The notes under the pieces: model-generated
Databases searched by the model: none
The model's input: the letters and a program-made list of their open reading frames with translations, nothing else
What the model was told of the DNA's origin: nothing
Position numbers and translations under genes: made by a program
Part shown: piece by piece, positions 41,173-54,883 of the stretch
Layout: every line of letters begins with the position of its first letter
Position numbering within the stretch: position 1 is the stretch's first letter
Origin: Hydrogenobaculum sp. Y04AAS1
GTDB lineage: Bacteria; Aquificota; Aquificia; Aquificales; Aquificaceae
Length of the DNA stretch: 64,000 nt
Direction of reading: 5' to 3'
Assembly: GCF_000020785.1 (NCBI RefSeq)
Contig: NC_011126.1
Coordinates: 186,001-250,000 of the forward strand

Positions 41173-44100
41173 ATGCTTAAATTAAAGCATGCTATACCAA
41201 GGAAATTTTTTGGTAGACGTAGTGAGCTTTTAGATTTACCATTTTTAGTTAAGGTCCCCACAGAATCTTTCGAAAATTTTATTCAATTTAACGTGCCCCC
41301 GACCAAAAGGAAGGAACAGGGTCTTGAGTATATACTTAGAACTTCATTTCCTTTTCAAGATACCAATAAAAATATTACTGTGGAATATATAGGATATGAG
41401 ATTGGAAATTGGGAATGTAACAAGTGCGGATATAAACCGGAAACGGATTTTTTAGCTGGTGCTGATACGGAATGTCCAAAATGTAAAACAATTCTTTCTT
41501 ATAAAGAAAAATATACGCCCGAAGAATGTAAAGAAAAAGGAATAACCTATAGTGCTCCTATAAGGATAATGTTAAGACTTAGAAAGAAGACAAAATCAGG
41601 GGAGTTTGTAGATACACCAAAGAAAATATACTTTGGCGAAATGCCAATGATGACACCTATAGGCACTTTTGTTATAAATGGAAGTGAAAGAGTCGTTGTG
41701 AACCAGCTTATAAGATCACCGGGTATATTCTATTCTGATAAGGAAGATAGGCAAAAAGAAGGTACTGTATCAAGAACAATTTTTACAGCTAGCATACATC
41801 CAGACAAAGGTTCTCGTATAGAGTTTGAATTGTCTACTAATTCAGATATAATATCTGCAAGAATAGATAAAAAGCGTATAAGTGCCATTTCGATATTGAG
41901 GGCTTTTGGTTTGGAAACCGCTTACGATATATTGTCTCAGTTTTATGAAGATGTTAAGGCTTTTAATGTGAAAGATGGTCTTATAATCGATAAAAATACT
42001 GGAGAAGTATATAAACCGGAGGACTTGGAATCTCATTATCTTTTTGCGGTTTTAAGATATACCGCCAAGATAGAAGGCACTGAGAAAGAAGAGGAGTTTA
42101 TAGAAGAAAGGTATATTGAAGATTTAAATGTACTAAATAGGTTAATAAAAGACGAAAGAGTAAAGATAGAGCTATTGACCGCAGTCCAATCAGAGAAAAC
42201 CACCAAAAGCTTTTATGGAAAGATAATTCTTGAAACTCTCATAAACGATACAAAAGCAAAGGATCAGCATGGTAAGAGCTTGGTAAGAACCAATTCTCAA
42301 TTTACTTTAAGAGACATAGGATTAAGAGATATATATGTAAAGCTTAGATCTATGGAAGGTCTCGTTCAGGAAATGGCTGATATCATACAGCGCTCTAGAG
42401 CCTACTTTGAAGCTTACTTCCAGGATATCGCAAGATTTGATCTGTCTAAAGTAGGTAGGGTTAAAATAAACGCCAAAATCTATATACACAAAAGAGAGCT
42501 TACAGAAAAAGACTTGGAAATTTTTGATGAGCTTCCGGTTTTAGAGTTGGCTAAAGATTATGATAACTACAAAGAAGGCACCATCTTAACAAAGGATATT
42601 TTTGAGTATATCTTAAAATCTCATAAAACTATAGAGGTAAGGGATTATACTGGCTTAGAAGCAAGGTTCTTAAATCATAAAGATCTGGTAAATGCAATTA
42701 AATATTTGTTAAAGGTAAGGTTTGGTAAGGAAAAGAAAGATGATATTGCTCACCTCGGCAACAGAAGAGTAAGACCGATAGGCGAGCTCTTAGAAAACCA
42801 AGCTCGCATAGGCATAGCTAGAATGTTGAAATCCTTTAGGGATAAAGTTGCTACGATAAACCCAGAAGATCCTACGATAAAAGCTCAAGACTTGGTAAAC
42901 TCTAGATATCTTGTATCTTCTATGTTTGAATTTTTAAAAGGTGGTCAACTTTCTCAATATCTTGATAATTCAAACCCTTTATCTTCCTTAACGCATAGAA
43001 GAAGATTATCTGCTTTGGGACCTGGTGGTTTAACCAGAGAGAGTGCTAAATTTGAAATAAGAGACGTTCATCCTTCTCACTACGGTAGACTTTGCCCTAT
43101 AGAGACCCCTGAAGGTCAGAATATAGGTCTTGTGACTTCTATGACCACTTACGCTCAAACCAACGAGTACGGGTTCTTGGTAACTCCTTATAGGAAAGTT
43201 GAGAACGGTATTGTGACAGATCAAATAGAGTTTTTAGCTGCTTATGAAGAAGAAAACTTTGTAATAGCGCAAAGCACCCCTACAGATCAAAAAGGTAAGA
43301 TATTGGGCGATAGGTTAATAGCTCGTTATAAAAATGATATTCAGATTGTAAAACCATCCGACGTAAACTATATAGACGTTTCTCCAAGGCAAATAATATC
43401 GGTATCGGCTTCTCTGATTCCGTTTCTAGAACATGACGATGCAAATAGAGCTTTGATGGGTTCCAACATGCAAAGACAGGCAGTACCTCTTATATTTACA
43501 CAAGCTCCTTTGATAGGTACAGGAATGGAATCAAAAGTGGCTATAGATAGTGGTGCTGCCATTTTAGCCAAAAGAGGTGGTGTGGTAGAAGAGGTAGATT
43601 CAAATCGTATTGTTATAAGGGTAAATCCGAATGAGATAAATGAAAAAGACCCTCTTGATATGGGTATAGATGTTTATAAGCTTTTAAAATTTACAAAAAC
43701 AAACCAAAACACATCTGTAAATCAAAGACCAATAGTATATAAAGGTCAAAAGATAAAGAAGGGCGATTGTATAGCAGATGGTCAATCTACCTTTATGGGT
43801 GAGTTGGCTCTTGGAAAAGATTTGCTTGTTTGTTTTATGCCGTGGCGTGGTTATAACTTTGAGGATGCTATAGTAATATCGGAAAGATTGGTGAAAGAAG
43901 ATGTGCTTACTTCTGTTCATATAGAAGAACTTAAGGCAGAAGCCAGGGAAACAAAGATAGGTGATGAAGAGATAACTAGACAAGTGCCTGGGGTATCAGA
44001 AAAAGCGTTGGCTTATCTTGATGAGTACGGTATAGTTAAGGTTGGTACATATGTAAAACCAGGCGATATATTGGTGGGTAAGGTTACTCCCATTGGAGAA

Positions 44101-45585
44101 ACTCAGTTAACTCCAGAGCAAAAACTCTTACAAGCTATCTTTGGTGAAAAGACTAGAGATGTTAAAGACTCCTCTCTAAGATGCCCACCGGGTATTGAAG
44201 GTGTTGTGGTAGATGTGCAGGTGTTTACCAGAAAGTTAAGCGAAAGCAAGAAAAACCCTCTAGTAGAGCATGTAGAGCAAGAAGAGAAAAACCGCATAAA
44301 GAAAGAGAAAGAGTTCATGCTTAACCTAGTTATAGAAAAGCGTAACGAGATAGTAAAAGACCTTGTCATTGGTAAGGTTATAAACAAACCTATAAAGTTG
44401 GCTAAAAAGACTTACGAAGAGGGCACTGTAATAGATGAAGCTCTTTTTGACAACATAGCCAATTTTGTTATAACGAAGCCAGAAAACTTTTTCTCCGATA
44501 AGAAGCTTATAAAGAAGATAGAAGAAATAAGAGATAAAGCTCAAGCTCAACGTAAGGTTATAGATAAGATATACGAAGAAAAGATAGAAAATGTTGGAAA
44601 ACAAAGCGATTTACCAAGCGGTGTGATAACGATGGTAAAAGTCTACATAGCTCAAAAGCGTAAAATAAGGGTAGGGGATAAAATGGCTGGTAGACACGGG
44701 AACAAAGGTGTTATATCTGTAGTGCTTCCAGTCGAAGATATGCCATTTTTACCAGATGGTACTCCCGTAGACGTAGTGTTGAACCCTCTTGGTGTGCCAT
44801 CTCGTATGAACGTTGGTCAAATTTTGGAAACGCATCTTGGAATGGCTTCAAAATACATAGGTAAGAAAGTTCAAGAGATGATAGACGAATATTTTAATAG
44901 AGACGAAATAACGGAGTATATAGCTAGTATTTACGCCATAGGTGATAAGAACAACGAGAATAAAAATTTCATCAAGAACATGCTAAAAAGCTTATCCGAT
45001 GAAGAGTTTAAAAACGTTGTGAGTTTTGTTGCTCAAAACGGCATTCCTATAGCTACTCCAGCTTTTGAAGGTTGTAGCGAAGATGACTTGAAAACGCTAC
45101 TCAAAGAAGCTGGTTTGCCAGAGGATGGTAAATTTGTGTTGTACGACGGTAGGACTGGTGAGCCTTTTGATTTTAGAGTTACCACAGGTTATATGCATAT
45201 GTTGAAGTTGATACATATGGTAGAAGATAAGATACATGCTCGTTCCACTGGTCCTTACTCTTTAGTAACGCAGCAGCCTCTTGGAGGTAGGGCTCAATTT
45301 GGTGGTCAACGTTTGGGTGAAATGGAAGTGTGGGCGTTGGAGGCTCACGGTGCAGCTTATACGTTACAAGAGATGCTAACGGTGAAATCCGATGATATAG
45401 AAGGTAGAAATAGAGCTTATGAATCTATAGTAAAAGGTAAATATTTCTACTCACCTGGTATACCAGAATCTTTCAAAGTTTTAGTAAGAGAATTGAAATC
45501 GTTGGGACTAAACGTTGTGTGTGAGAATGGAGAGGCTAAAAGCTGCGATAGTGTTGATTTGGATAAGAAAGAGGAGGAACGTTGA
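41173..45585 (+). CDS. rpoB: RNA polymerase subunit beta
   Basis: 1470 residues. Core motifs include the rifampicin-pocket region ([30 protein letters not shown]), [22 protein letters not shown] and the C-terminal [20 protein letters not shown]. Residues 82-104 contain CNKC and CPKC, 15 residues apart, within an insertion ahead of [10 protein letters not shown]: a zinc-ribbon-like element absent from E. coli beta. A further Lys/Glu-rich helical stretch (about 1030-1150) lies in the region where lineage insertions occur. GTG-GTG ribosome site upstream; rpoC overlaps the stop by one base. Confidence 0.98.
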   Translation: MLKLKHAIPRKFFGRRSELLDLPFLVKVPTESFENFIQFNVPPTKRKEQGLEYILRTSFPFQDTNKNITVEYIGYEIGNWECNKCGYKPETDFLAGADTECPKCKTILSYKEKYTPEECKEKGITYSAPIRIMLRLRKKTKSGEFVDTPKKIYFGEMPMMTPIGTFVINGSERVVVNQLIRSPGIFYSDKEDRQKEGTVSRTIFTASIHPDKGSRIEFELSTNSDIISARIDKKRISAISILRAFGLETAYDILSQFYEDVKAFNVKDGLIIDKNTGEVYKPEDLESHYLFAVLRYTAKIEGTEKEEEFIEERYIEDLNVLNRLIKDERVKIELLTAVQSEKTTKSFYGKIILETLINDTKAKDQHGKSLVRTNSQFTLRDIGLRDIYVKLRSMEGLVQEMADIIQRSRAYFEAYFQDIARFDLSKVGRVKINAKIYIHKRELTEKDLEIFDELPVLELAKDYDNYKEGTILTKDIFEYILKSHKTIEVRDYTGLEARFLNHKDLVNAIKYLLKVRFGKEKKDDIAHLGNRRVRPIGELLENQARIGIARMLKSFRDKVATINPEDPTIKAQDLVNSRYLVSSMFEFLKGGQLSQYLDNSNPLSSLTHRRRLSALGPGGLTRESAKFEIRDVHPSHYGRLCPIETPEGQNIGLVTSMTTYAQTNEYGFLVTPYRKVENGIVTDQIEFLAAYEEENFVIAQSTPTDQKGKILGDRLIARYKNDIQIVKPSDVNYIDVSPRQIISVSASLIPFLEHDDANRALMGSNMQRQAVPLIFTQAPLIGTGMESKVAIDSGAAILAKRGGVVEEVDSNRIVIRVNPNEINEKDPLDMGIDVYKLLKFTKTNQNTSVNQRPIVYKGQKIKKGDCIADGQSTFMGELALGKDLLVCFMPWRGYNFEDAIVISERLVKEDVLTSVHIEELKAEARETKIGDEEITRQVPGVSEKALAYLDEYGIVKVGTYVKPGDILVGKVTPIGETQLTPEQKLLQAIFGEKTRDVKDSSLRCPPGIEGVVVDVQVFTRKLSESKKNPLVEHVEQEEKNRIKKEKEFMLNLVIEKRNEIVKDLVIGKVINKPIKLAKKTYEEGTVIDEALFDNIANFVITKPENFFSDKKLIKKIEEIRDKAQAQRKVIDKIYEEKIENVGKQSDLPSGVITMVKVYIAQKRKIRVGDKMAGRHGNKGVISVVLPVEDMPFLPDGTPVDVVLNPLGVPSRMNVGQILETHLGMASKYIGKKVQEMIDEYFNRDEITEYIASIYAIGDKNNENKNFIKNMLKSLSDEEFKNVVSFVAQNGIPIATPAFEGCSEDDLKTLLKEAGLPEDGKFVLYDGRTGEPFDFRVTTGYMHMLKLIHMVEDKIHARSTGPYSLVTQQPLGGRAQFGGQRLGEMEVWALEAHGAAYTLQEMLTVKSDDIEGRNRAYESIVKGKYFYSPGIPESFKVLVRELKSLGLNVVCENGEAKSCDSVDLDKKEEER

Positions 45586-48500
45586 TGAAGAGAGGTTTGT
45601 TACCTTTTAATAAGATAAAGCTTTTGCTTGCCTCACCAGAGCAAATACTTAGTTGGAGTCATGGAGAGGTTAAGCGTCCTGAGACTTTAAATTACCGCAC
45701 TCTGAAACCCGAAAAGGAAGGTCTTTTCTGTGCAAAAATATTTGGACCTTTGAAAGATTACGAATGTTTGTGTGGAAAATATAAAGGTAAGAGATTTGAA
45801 GGTACTATTTGTGATAGATGCGGTGTTGAAGTAACGAAAGCTTACGTTAGAAGAGAACGATTTGGCCATATAACCCTTGCTACTCCTTGTGCTCATATAT
45901 GGTTTTTAAAATCTTCTCCGTCTAAGATAGGTGCATTGCTTGGTTTGTCCGCTAGAGATATAGAAAAGGTTATATATTTTGAGTCTTACTTAGTGGTAGA
46001 ATATCCAACTCCTGACATGGAGGCTACTTTCTCAAATTCAGAAAATACTATCCCTGTTATAAAAGATGGTGTTACTCATCATGTAAAACTGCACGTTGTT
46101 ACGGAAGAACAATATGAGAAGGAGTTTGCTTACAGTATAGACAACAGGTACGAAAGTGGGATGGGAGCCGAATTTGTAAGATATGTTTTATCTATTTTAG
46201 ACTTAGAAACGTTTGCTTTTAAACTAAAGAAAATTTTGAAGCCTTACACCTTTGGATTTGAAGATTTGGGTCCAAAGATGGAGCTAGAGCATAAAAAGCT
46301 TTACGAAAAGATAATAATGTTTTTAGCAGACAGGGTAAAGCTTTACAGCGTAGGTATCGCTACATCGCTTAACGGTGTTCAGATGTCTATTGAAGACGTG
46401 ATTCATGGTATTGTAAGTGAGTCAATATATTTAAACATCAAAACTGGTGAAATATCCAATCAGGATTTAGGGGACGATTGGTATACTTCAAAAGATGCTA
46501 TAAGGTACAGATTTGAATATGTAAGAGGACAAAATCAAAATATCCCTGTTTTTGATAAGATACAAGAAGATGTTAGAAATATAGTTTTAAAGGACTTCTC
46601 GGATACAAGGGTTAAAAATTTAGTAAAAACCTTAAAACTTGTAGAAGGCTTTTTGAAATCTTCCAATAGACCAGAATGGATGATATTAACAGTTTTACCG
46701 GTAATACCTCCAGAGTTAAGACCACTGGTAGCTTTAGATGGGGGCAAGTTTGCTACATCTGATTTAAACGATCTTTACAGAAGGCTTATAAATAGAAACA
46801 ATCGCTTGAAAAGGCTTATAGACTTGGATGCCCCAGATATCATAGTGAGAAATGAAAAGAGGATGCTCCAAGAATCAGTGGATGTTCTTATAGACAACGG
46901 CAAGAGAGGCAAGGTAGTAAGCCAACACAATAGACCGCTTAAAAGCTTATCAGATTATCTCAAAGGAAAGCAAGGCAGGTTTAGACAAAACCTTTTGGGT
47001 AAGAGGGTCGATTACTCTGGTCGTTCTGTCATAGTGGTAGGCCCTTCTTTAAAGATGCACCAGTGCGGTTTGCCAAAGATAATGGCTTTAGAGTTGTTCA
47101 AACCTTTTGTTTATAGAAGACTTGAGGAAAAAGGTTATGCCACTTCTATAAAAAATGCTAGGAAGATGGTAGATCAAAAACAGCCAGAAGTATGGGAATG
47201 TTTAGAGGAAGTTGTCAAGCAACATCCAGTATTGCTAAACAGAGCTCCTACACTTCACAGGATGTCTATTCAAGCCTTTGAGCCTGTTTTGGTGGAAGGC
47301 AAGGCAATTCAACTTCATCCGTTGGTATGCCCTCCATTTAACGCAGACTTTGATGGTGACCAAATGGCTGTGCATGTGCCTCTTGGTATAGAGGCTCAGC
47401 TAGAATCTTATATACTTATACTTTCAACCCAAAACATACTCTCACCTGCCAACGGAAGGCCAATTATGTTGCCCTCTCAAGATATGGTGTTGGGACTTTT
47501 CTACGCTTCAAATTATGTAAAAGGTGCTAAAGGCGAGGGTAAGGTATTCTTCTCTAAAGAAGATGCGTTTTTGGCTTTTGAAAACAAAAAGATAGATATT
47601 CACGCTGTTATAAAGGTGAAGATAGGGGATACTTTTGTAGAGACAAACATAGGTAGACTTCTTATAAATGAGGCATTGCCAAAGGGTTATAGATTTGTGA
47701 ATGAAGTTCTTGATAAGAAAAGCATATCAAAGCTTATAGCCGATATTCACAAAATTTATGGTTCAGAAATCACTGCTCAAACTCTTGATAGACTCAAGGA
47801 ATTTGGTTTTGAAATGGCTACAAGGGCTGGAATATCTATAGGTATTGAAGATATGAAGATACCAAAAGCCAAGAAACGTCTTGTAGATAAAGCTTTTCAC
47901 CAAATGGACGAAGTGCTTGATCAATATAGAAAGGGTATAATAACAAACAAAGAAAGGTACAACAAAACTATAGATATTTGGTCACAAACCACAGAAGATG
48001 TTACAAAGGCTATGTTCTCTGAAATAGAAAAATCTGAACAAATAGAAAACGGTAAAAAACTGCCAGGTCTTTTCAACCCTATTTACATGATGGCAAACTC
48101 AGGTGCTCGTGGTAACAAAGACCAGTTAAGACAGTTAGCAGGTATGAGAGGTCTTATGGCAAAGCACTCCGGTGAGTTTATAGAAACGCCAATTACTTCA
48201 AACTTTAGAGAGGGATTATCTGTATTAGAATACTTCATATCTACTTACGGTGCTAGAAAAGGTCTTGCTGATACCGCTCTAAAGACATCTTTTGCTGGTT
48301 ATCTAACTAGAAGGCTTGTAGATGTGGCTCAAGATATGGTTATTAGCGAATATGATTGTGGTACTAAAAAATATGAAGTTATAGAAGCAATAGTAGAAAG
48401 TGGTGAAGAAAAAATATCTTTGAAAGAAAGGTTGATAGGAAGAGTTTTAGCTGAGGACATATACGATCCAAACAGTAAAGAGCTTATAGCAAAAGCCAAC

Positions 48501-50276
48501 GATGTTTTAGATGAAGAGCTTACAGCTAGAATACAGCAAGCTGGTGTAGTGCAGGTCAAGGCCAGATCAGTACTAAACTGCGAATCTGAAAACGGTATAT
48601 GCTCTATGTGTTATGGATGGGATTTATCTCAAAGAAAACTTGTTTCTCCTGGAGAGGCTGTAGGTATTATAGCTGCTCAATCTATAGGTGAGCCCGGTAC
48701 TCAGCTTACAATGAGAACATTCCACATAGGCGGTGCTGCTACAGCTCAAAAGGTCCAGAGTGAACTCATTATAGAAAGTAGTGGTATTATAAAATTCCAA
48801 GGTTTAAGGCTTTTAAAGAATAGAAATGGAGGACTTATAAACATATCTCAAGAAGGTGTAATATTTGTATTGGATCCAAACGGAAGGACCATAGAAAGGC
48901 ATACAGTCCCTTATGCTGCAGAGATTTTGTTTAAAGATGGTTCAGAGGTAAAGCAAGGTGACATAGTGGCAAAATGGGATCCGTTTAACACTTACATAAT
49001 AGCTGAATCAAGTGGAGAGCTTGTTTTAAAGGATATTATAGTGGATGTTACTGTAAGAGAAGAAAAAGATACTCTTACCGGTAAAACAGCCATAGTTGTA
49101 TCTTTCCTAAGAGCTAAAGACGCTCAACTGCACTCACCGAGAATAGTTATAAAGTCTGAAGATGGTAATGAGTATTCTTATGATTTACCGGTAAACTCTA
49201 TATTAAATATACCGTTTGAAAAGCTTAAAACTATATGGGATAAGTGTTTAGCTTGTTCTGAGGCTGAAAAGAATGATGTTCAGCACAATTACTATTATTT
49301 AGATAAATTTGTTGTACATCCAGGGGATATTATAGCGCGTATTCCCAAAGAAACTACAAAAGTTAGAGACATAGTAGGAGGTCTTCCAAGGGTTGAAGAG
49401 TTGTTTGAAGCTAGGAAGCCTAAAAACCCCGCTATTATATCTGAGATAGATGGTATAGTTAAGATATATGAAGATGCAGATGAGGTTATGGTAATATCGC
49501 CAAAAGGCACTAAGAAGTACGATATAAAAAATGAGTTTATTCTGATTAAGCATGGTCAAGAAGTGAAAGAGGGTACCAAAATTACAGATACTATAGTTAG
49601 TGATGTTAGTGGTAAAGCTATAGTAAGAGCAAAGGGTAGTAAGATAGTGGTTTACAATAAACAAACAGGCCAAGAAAAAGTTTATTCTGTGCCCAAAGGT
49701 AAATTTTTACAAGTAAAGGACGGTGATTATGTAAAAGTTGGTGACCAATTAACAGATGGAACTCCGCTTCTTGAAGAGATACTTAAGATAAAGGGTATAG
49801 ATGAGCTTCAAAAGTTCTTGTTAAAAGAAGTTCAGATGGTGTATAAGCTTCAAGGTGTTGATATAAACGATAAACATATAGAGATAATAATTCGTCAAAT
49901 GCTAAGGAAAAGAGTAATAGTAGATCCAGGAGATAGTAGGTTTGTGGCTAACGAAGAAGTTGATGTAATAGAGTTTAACAAAGAAGTGGAAAGAATTAGG
50001 AAAGAAGATGGTAAAATACCAAAAGCAGAGCCTATATTGGTGGGTATTACCAAGGCTGCCTTGTCTACTAAAAGCTGGATATCTGCTGCTTCTTTCCAAG
50101 AGACTACTAGAGTTTTGACAGAAGCTGCTAGCGAAGGAAAAGTTGATGACTTGTCAGGTATAAAGGAAAATGTTATAATTGGTAATCTTATACCTGCCGG
50201 TACTGGTCTTGAAGAGTACAAAAATGTAAAGATAGAGATTGCAGAGCATGTCACCCAGTTTAAGAAGCAAACTTAA
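45585..50276 (+). CDS. rpoC: RNA polymerase subunit beta'
   Basis: 1563 residues; I take ATG 45585, with GGAGG upstream, rather than the in-frame TTG at 45582. Zinc site 1 [10 protein letters not shown]...CDRCG, the catalytic [12 protein letters not shown], the bridge-helix region [19 protein letters not shown] and zinc site 2 ([18 protein letters not shown]) are present. It completes the catalytic core with beta. A short hairpin with a T-run at the 3' end overlaps the promoter of the str operon. Confidence 0.98.
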   Translation: MKRGLLPFNKIKLLLASPEQILSWSHGEVKRPETLNYRTLKPEKEGLFCAKIFGPLKDYECLCGKYKGKRFEGTICDRCGVEVTKAYVRRERFGHITLATPCAHIWFLKSSPSKIGALLGLSARDIEKVIYFESYLVVEYPTPDMEATFSNSENTIPVIKDGVTHHVKLHVVTEEQYEKEFAYSIDNRYESGMGAEFVRYVLSILDLETFAFKLKKILKPYTFGFEDLGPKMELEHKKLYEKIIMFLADRVKLYSVGIATSLNGVQMSIEDVIHGIVSESIYLNIKTGEISNQDLGDDWYTSKDAIRYRFEYVRGQNQNIPVFDKIQEDVRNIVLKDFSDTRVKNLVKTLKLVEGFLKSSNRPEWMILTVLPVIPPELRPLVALDGGKFATSDLNDLYRRLINRNNRLKRLIDLDAPDIIVRNEKRMLQESVDVLIDNGKRGKVVSQHNRPLKSLSDYLKGKQGRFRQNLLGKRVDYSGRSVIVVGPSLKMHQCGLPKIMALELFKPFVYRRLEEKGYATSIKNARKMVDQKQPEVWECLEEVVKQHPVLLNRAPTLHRMSIQAFEPVLVEGKAIQLHPLVCPPFNADFDGDQMAVHVPLGIEAQLESYILILSTQNILSPANGRPIMLPSQDMVLGLFYASNYVKGAKGEGKVFFSKEDAFLAFENKKIDIHAVIKVKIGDTFVETNIGRLLINEALPKGYRFVNEVLDKKSISKLIADIHKIYGSEITAQTLDRLKEFGFEMATRAGISIGIEDMKIPKAKKRLVDKAFHQMDEVLDQYRKGIITNKERYNKTIDIWSQTTEDVTKAMFSEIEKSEQIENGKKLPGLFNPIYMMANSGARGNKDQLRQLAGMRGLMAKHSGEFIETPITSNFREGLSVLEYFISTYGARKGLADTALKTSFAGYLTRRLVDVAQDMVISEYDCGTKKYEVIEAIVESGEEKISLKERLIGRVLAEDIYDPNSKELIAKANDVLDEELTARIQQAGVVQVKARSVLNCESENGICSMCYGWDLSQRKLVSPGEAVGIIAAQSIGEPGTQLTMRTFHIGGAATAQKVQSELIIESSGIIKFQGLRLLKNRNGGLINISQEGVIFVLDPNGRTIERHTVPYAAEILFKDGSEVKQGDIVAKWDPFNTYIIAESSGELVLKDIIVDVTVREEKDTLTGKTAIVVSFLRAKDAQLHSPRIVIKSEDGNEYSYDLPVNSILNIPFEKLKTIWDKCLACSEAEKNDVQHNYYYLDKFVVHPGDIIARIPKETTKVRDIVGGLPRVEELFEARKPKNPAIISEIDGIVKIYEDADEVMVISPKGTKKYDIKNEFILIKHGQEVKEGTKITDTIVSDVSGKAIVRAKGSKIVVYNKQTGQEKVYSVPKGKFLQVKDGDYVKVGDQLTDGTPLLEEILKIKGIDELQKFLLKEVQMVYKLQGVDINDKHIEIIIRQMLRKRVIVDPGDSRFVANEEVDVIEFNKEVERIRKEDGKIPKAEPILVGITKAALSTKSWISAASFQETTRVLTEAASEGKVDDLSGIKENVIIGNLIPAGTGLEEYKNVKIEIAEHVTQFKKQT

Positions 50277-50281
50277 AATGC

Positions 50282-50310
50282 TTGCTTTTTTTGAGCTTTT
50301 ATGCTAAAAT
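50282..50310 (+). promoter_or_regulatory. Promoter of rpsL-rpsG-fusA-tuf
   Basis: TTGCTT (50282-50287), 17 bp, TAAAAT (50305-50310), then AGGAGG 15 bases on and ATG at 50341. The -35 box is the 3' arm of a weak hairpin (AAGCAA 50265-50270 with TTGCTT) followed by five T, so rpoC termination and rpsL initiation overlap. Confidence 0.6.
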
Positions 50311-50340
50311 ATTAGCTTATTGTTTAGGAGGAGAAAGTAA

Positions 50341-50748
50341 ATGCCAACTGTGAATCAGCTTATAAAAGAAGGACGCGAGAAGATAAAGAAAAAGAGTAAG
50401 GCTCCTGCTTTGCAGGGCAATCCTCAGAAAAGAGGCGTTTGCGTACGTGTTTATACTGTAACGCCAAAAAAGCCAAACTCTGCTCTTAGAAAAGTTGCTA
50501 GGGTAAGATTGTCAAACGGCATAGAAGTTACTTGTTATATTCCAGGAGAAGGACATAACCTTCAAGAGCACTCTATAGTGCTTGTAAGAGGCGGTAGGGT
50601 AAAAGATTTACCAGGTGTTAGATATAAGATAATTCGTGGAGCTTTAGATACTGCCGGTGTTGCCAATAGAAGACAGTCTAGGTCAAAGTATGGTGCTAAG
50701 AGGCCTAAAGCTGGTGCCGCTCAAGCTACGAAAGGGGGTAAGAAGTAA
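50341..50748 (+). CDS. rpsL: Ribosomal protein S12
   Basis: 135 residues, about ten longer than in E. coli at the C-terminus. [14 protein letters not shown] and [10 protein letters not shown] mark the decoding-site loops; Lys residues at the classical streptomycin positions are present. Strong AGGAGG. Its stop TAA overlaps rpsG by one base. Confidence 0.98.
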   Translation: MPTVNQLIKEGREKIKKKSKAPALQGNPQKRGVCVRVYTVTPKKPNSALRKVARVRLSNGIEVTCYIPGEGHNLQEHSIVLVRGGRVKDLPGVRYKIIRGALDTAGVANRRQSRSKYGAKRPKAGAAQATKGGKK

Positions 50749-51230
50749 TGCCTAGGAAAGGAAGAGTTCCAAGAAGAGAGATATTGCCAGATGCTAAATA
50801 CAACAGTATTATAGTTCACAAACTTATAAACAAAGTTATGAAAGACGGCAAGAAGAGTACAGCCGAATATATAGTCTATACTGCTTTAGAGAGAGTGGCT
50901 GAAAAGCTAAATTTATCGCCAGTGGAAGTGCTTGAAAAGGCTCTTGAAAATGTCAAGCCAGTTTGGGAAGTGCGTCCTCGTCGTGTTGGTGGTGCTACTT
51001 ATCAAGTACCAGTGGAAGTAGAAGAACATAGAAGAGAGTCCTTGGGTATAAAATGGCTTGTGGATGCAGCCAGAGAAAGAGCAAGACACAGGGGTTCTTA
51101 TACGATGGAAGAAAGGTTGGCAGCAGAAATTATGGACGCCATAGAAAATAAAGGTGCTGCTGTAAAGAAAAAAGAAGATACTCACAGAATGGCGGAAGCT
51201 AATAAAGTTTTTGCTCATTTTAAGTGGTAA
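50748..51230 (+). CDS. rpsG: Ribosomal protein S7
   Basis: 160 residues, binds the 3' major domain of 16S rRNA. Begins [37 protein letters not shown] is the typical central motif. Coupled to rpsL by TAATG. Confidence 0.98.
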   Translation: MPRKGRVPRREILPDAKYNSIIVHKLINKVMKDGKKSTAEYIVYTALERVAEKLNLSPVEVLEKALENVKPVWEVRPRRVGGATYQVPVEVEEHRRESLGIKWLVDAARERARHRGSYTMEERLAAEIMDAIENKGAAVKKKEDTHRMAEANKVFAHFKW

Positions 51231-51244
51231 TAGGGAGATAGAAT

Positions 51245-53323
51245 ATGCCAAGGACAGTTCCTATTCAAGATTTGAGAAACATAGGTATAGTAGCCCACAT
51301 AGACGCTGGTAAAACTACTACTACGGAGCGTATACTTTATTATACTGGTAAAACCTATAAAATAGGTGAGGTGCATGAAGGTGCTGCAACGATGGATTGG
51401 ATGCCTCAAGAAAAAGAAAGAGGCATTACCATTACAGCAGCTACTACGGCTTGCTATTGGGCTGGTAAGCAAATAAACATAATAGATACTCCAGGGCACG
51501 TAGACTTCTCTGTAGAAGTTGTAAGGTCAATGCGTGTTTTGGACGGTATCATATTTATATTTTCAGCTGTTGAAGGTGTACAGCCCCAATCGGAAGCGAA
51601 CTGGAGATGGGCAGATAAATTCAACGTTGCTCGTATAGCTTTTATAAATAAATTAGATAGATTAGGCGCAGATTTTTATAGAGTTTACGATGAGATAGTA
51701 AAAAAACTTACGATAAAACCAGTAGCCATTCAAATACCTATAGGTACAGAAGATAATTTTGTTGGTGTCGTAGATCTTATGAATATGAATGCCATTATAT
51801 GGCTTGAAGAAACCTTGGGTGCGAAATACGAAATAAGGGATATTCCGGAAGAATATAAAGCTAAGGCTCAAGAATGGCGTGAAAAAATGGTGGAATCTAT
51901 AGCTGAAACGGACGACACTTTAATGGAAAAATATTTGGAAGGTCAAGAGATCAGCACAGATGAGCTAAAGCAAGCTTTAAGAAAAGCTACTATAAATAAA
52001 CAGTTAGTGCCTGTTTTATGTGGTTCTTCTTTTAAAAATAAGGGTGTTCAACCTCTATTGGATGCTGTTGTAGATTATCTTCCTTCTCCTTTGGATGTTC
52101 CTTCGGTGGTTGGAATAAATCCAAAAACAGTTCAAGAAGAAACAAGGCTTCCAGAAGATGATCAACCGTTTTGCGCTTATATTTTCAAAGTAGTATCTGA
52201 TCCTTATGCAGGTCAGTTAAGCTATTTTAGAGTATTCTCTGGTAAAGTTCAGGCTGGTTCTTATGTGCTAAATTCTACTAAAGATAAAAAAGAGCGTGTT
52301 GGAAGACTACTTTTGATGCATGCCAATACAAGAGAAGATATTACAGAGGTTGCCGCCGGTGAGATTGCTGCAGCTGTAGGTGTGGATGCTGCTACTGGTG
52401 ATACCATATGCGATGAGAAGAGCCCTATTATTTTGGAAAAACTCGAGTTTCCAGAACCTGTTATATCTATGGCTATAGAGCCAAAAACGAAGAAAGATCA
52501 AGAGAAACTTTCTCAAGTGTTAAATAAATTCATGAAAGAAGATCCGACGTTTAAAGCCTCTATGGACCCAGAAACTGGGCAAACGTTGATACACGGAATG
52601 GGTGAGCTTCATCTTGAAATAATGGTAGACAGGATGAAGAGGGAATACAACATAGAGGTAAACGTAGGTAAGCCTCAGGTGGCTTACAAAGAGGCTATAA
52701 AAGGTAAAGCTGTGGCTGAAGGTAAGTTTATAAGACAAACTGGTGGTAGAGGTCAATACGGCCACGTTGTTATAGAGGTAGAACCGTTAGAAAGAGGAAG
52801 CGGCTTTGTATTTGAAAATGCTATAGTAGGTGGTGTTATACCAAAAGAGTTTATTCCTCCTGTGGAAGAAGGTATAAAAGAAGCCATGGAGAATGGTGTA
52901 TTGGCTGGTTATCCGGTGGTTGACGTTAAGGTTAAACTTTTTGATGGTTCTTACCATGAAGTGGACTCTTCTGAAATAGCCTTTAAGATAGCCGGTTCTA
53001 TGGCTTTTAAAGAAGCTGCTAAGAAAGCTAGTGTAGTACTTTTAGAACCTATAATGGAAGTAGAAGTTGAAACTCCAGATGATTACGTAGGGGATGTTAT
53101 AGGAGATTTAAACTCAAGACGTGGCAAAATTATGGGTATGGAAAACAAAGGTATTATCACTTCTATAAAAGCCCATGTACCACTCTCTGAAATGTTTGGT
53201 TACGCTACTAACCTTAGAAGTTTAACACAGGGGCGTGGTACATTTATTATGAAATTCTCCCATTACAGTGAAGCACCTCAAAGTATTACAGAGAAAGTAG
53301 TTGGAGAAAGAACTCATACTTAA
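51245..53323 (+). CDS. fusA: Elongation factor G
   Basis: 692 residues. G1 [18 protein letters not shown]2 [10 protein letters not shown]3 DTPGHVDF, G4 [10 protein letters not shown], and domain [18 protein letters not shown] are complete. It moves tRNAs through the ribosome and recycles ribosomes with RRF. Between rpsG and the second tuf gene, as in other bacterial str operons. Confidence 0.98.
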   Translation: MPRTVPIQDLRNIGIVAHIDAGKTTTTERILYYTGKTYKIGEVHEGAATMDWMPQEKERGITITAATTACYWAGKQINIIDTPGHVDFSVEVVRSMRVLDGIIFIFSAVEGVQPQSEANWRWADKFNVARIAFINKLDRLGADFYRVYDEIVKKLTIKPVAIQIPIGTEDNFVGVVDLMNMNAIIWLEETLGAKYEIRDIPEEYKAKAQEWREKMVESIAETDDTLMEKYLEGQEISTDELKQALRKATINKQLVPVLCGSSFKNKGVQPLLDAVVDYLPSPLDVPSVVGINPKTVQEETRLPEDDQPFCAYIFKVVSDPYAGQLSYFRVFSGKVQAGSYVLNSTKDKKERVGRLLLMHANTREDITEVAAGEIAAAVGVDAATGDTICDEKSPIILEKLEFPEPVISMAIEPKTKKDQEKLSQVLNKFMKEDPTFKASMDPETGQTLIHGMGELHLEIMVDRMKREYNIEVNVGKPQVAYKEAIKGKAVAEGKFIRQTGGRGQYGHVVIEVEPLERGSGFVFENAIVGGVIPKEFIPPVEEGIKEAMENGVLAGYPVVDVKVKLFDGSYHEVDSSEIAFKIAGSMAFKEAAKKASVVLLEPIMEVEVETPDDYVGDVIGDLNSRRGKIMGMENKGIITSIKAHVPLSEMFGYATNLRSLTQGRGTFIMKFSHYSEAPQSITEKVVGERTHT

Positions 53324-53336
53324 AAAGGAGTAGCTT

Positions 53337-54554
53337 ATGGCAAAGGAAAAGTTTGTTAGAGAGAAAGAGCACATCAACGTAGGTACCATAGGTCACGTTG
53401 ACCATGGTAAATCTACCTTAACATCTGCTATCACCTGTGTGTTAGGTGCTGGTGTATTATCAGGCGGTAAGGCAAAATGCTACCGTTATGAAGAAATAGA
53501 CAAAGCACCTGAAGAAAAAGAAAGAGGTATTACCATCAACATAACTCACGTTGAATACGAAACACCAAAAAGACACTACGCTCACGTTGACTGTCCCGGA
53601 CACGCAGACTACATAAAGAACATGATTACAGGTGCCGCTCAAATGGACGGTGCAATACTTGTTGTATCAGCAGCAGATGGTCCAATGCCCCAAACCAGAG
53701 AACACGTTTTGCTAGCAAGACAAGTTAACGTCCCTTACATAGTGGTATTTATGAACAAATGCGATATGGTAGATGATCCAGAGCTATTAGATCTAGTAGA
53801 GTTAGAAGTAAGAGACCTACTAAACAAGTACGAATTTCCGGGTGATGATGTGCCAATTATAAGAGGTTCTGCTTTAGGAGCCCTTGAAGAACTAGACAAA
53901 GGCAAACCAGACAAATGGTGCAATGCAATAGTAGACCTTATGAAAGCCTTAGATGACTATATACCATCTCCTCAAAGAGAAACTGATAAGCCATTCCTAA
54001 TGCCAATAGAAGATGTCTTTACCATATCTGGTAGAGGTACAGTTGTCACAGGTAGAGTAGAAAGAGGTGTGCTAAAACCAGGCGAAGAAGTGGAAATAGT
54101 AGGTCTAAAAGAAGAATCCCTAAAAACTACAGCCACATCTGTGGAAATGTTTAGAAAAATCCTTGACGAAGCATTACCCGGTGACAACGTAGGTGTGTTA
54201 TTAAGAGGTGTAGGTAAAGACCAAGTAGAAAGAGGTCAAGTCTTAGCAAAGCCAGGTTCTATAACTCCACATAAAAAGTTCAAAGCTCAAGTTTACGTAT
54301 TGTCAAAAGAAGAAGGTGGTAGACACACTCCATTCTTCCTAAACTACAGACCTCAGTTCTACATAAGAACCGCTGACGTAACAGGTACAGTGGTAAAGCT
54401 TCCAGAAGGTCAAGAGATGGTAATGCCTGGTGATAACGTAGAGTTTGAAGTAGAGCTAATACATCCAGTAGCTATGGAAGAAGGCCTTAGATTTGCCATA
54501 AGAGAAGGTGGTAGAACAGTTGGTGCTGGTGTTGTCACCAAGATTATAGAGTGA
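53337..54554 (+). CDS. tuf: Elongation factor Tu, copy 2
   Basis: 405 residues, same protein as copy 1 (36513). I noticed seven base differences, all silent, for example the codons around GALEELDK and RPQFY. The match runs from the ATG to about 16 bases past the stop (GTGAGGMAGAAAGTATG). A strong AAGGAG precedes this copy. Such near-identity between tuf genes in different operons is kept by gene conversion. Confidence 0.98.
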   Translation: MAKEKFVREKEHINVGTIGHVDHGKSTLTSAITCVLGAGVLSGGKAKCYRYEEIDKAPEEKERGITINITHVEYETPKRHYAHVDCPGHADYIKNMITGAAQMDGAILVVSAADGPMPQTREHVLLARQVNVPYIVVFMNKCDMVDDPELLDLVELEVRDLLNKYEFPGDDVPIIRGSALGALEELDKGKPDKWCNAIVDLMKALDDYIPSPQRETDKPFLMPIEDVFTISGRGTVVTGRVERGVLKPGEEVEIVGLKEESLKTTATSVEMFRKILDEALPGDNVGVLLRGVGKDQVERGQVLAKPGSITPHKKFKAQVYVLSKEEGGRHTPFFLNYRPQFYIRTADVTGTVVKLPEGQEMVMPGDNVEFEVELIHPVAMEEGLRFAIREGGRTVGAGVVTKIIE

Positions 54555-54564
54555 GGCAGAAAGT

Positions 54565-54879
54565 ATGGAGCAGGATAAAATACGTATAAAGCTTAAATCT
54601 TACGATTATAAACTTTTGGATCAATCTGTCAAGCAAATAGTGGAAACAGTTAAACGAACGGGAAGCTCCGTAAAGGGGCCGATCCCTCTGCCCACTTCTA
54701 GAAGGCGCTGGGTGGTCTTACGTTCACCTCATAAGTTTGATCAATCTAGGGAGCATTTTGAAATCAGAGAGTTCAAGAGGATGTTAGATATAGTAAAGAT
54801 TACACCACAAACTATAGAATCTCTTATGGAGATAAGTCTTCCAGCTGGTGTTGATATTGAAGTTAAGATGAGAGGTTGA
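54565..54879 (+). CDS. rpsJ: Ribosomal protein S10
   Basis: 104 residues; [16 protein letters not shown] and [18 protein letters not shown] are diagnostic. It is also the NusB/NusG partner in antitermination. Its start lies in the tail of sequence shared with the first tuf copy. No separate S10 promoter or leader is seen. Confidence 0.98.
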   Translation: MEQDKIRIKLKSYDYKLLDQSVKQIVETVKRTGSSVKGPIPLPTSRRRWVVLRSPHKFDQSREHFEIREFKRMLDIVKITPQTIESLMEISLPAGVDIEVKMRG

Positions 54880-54883
54880 AGAT

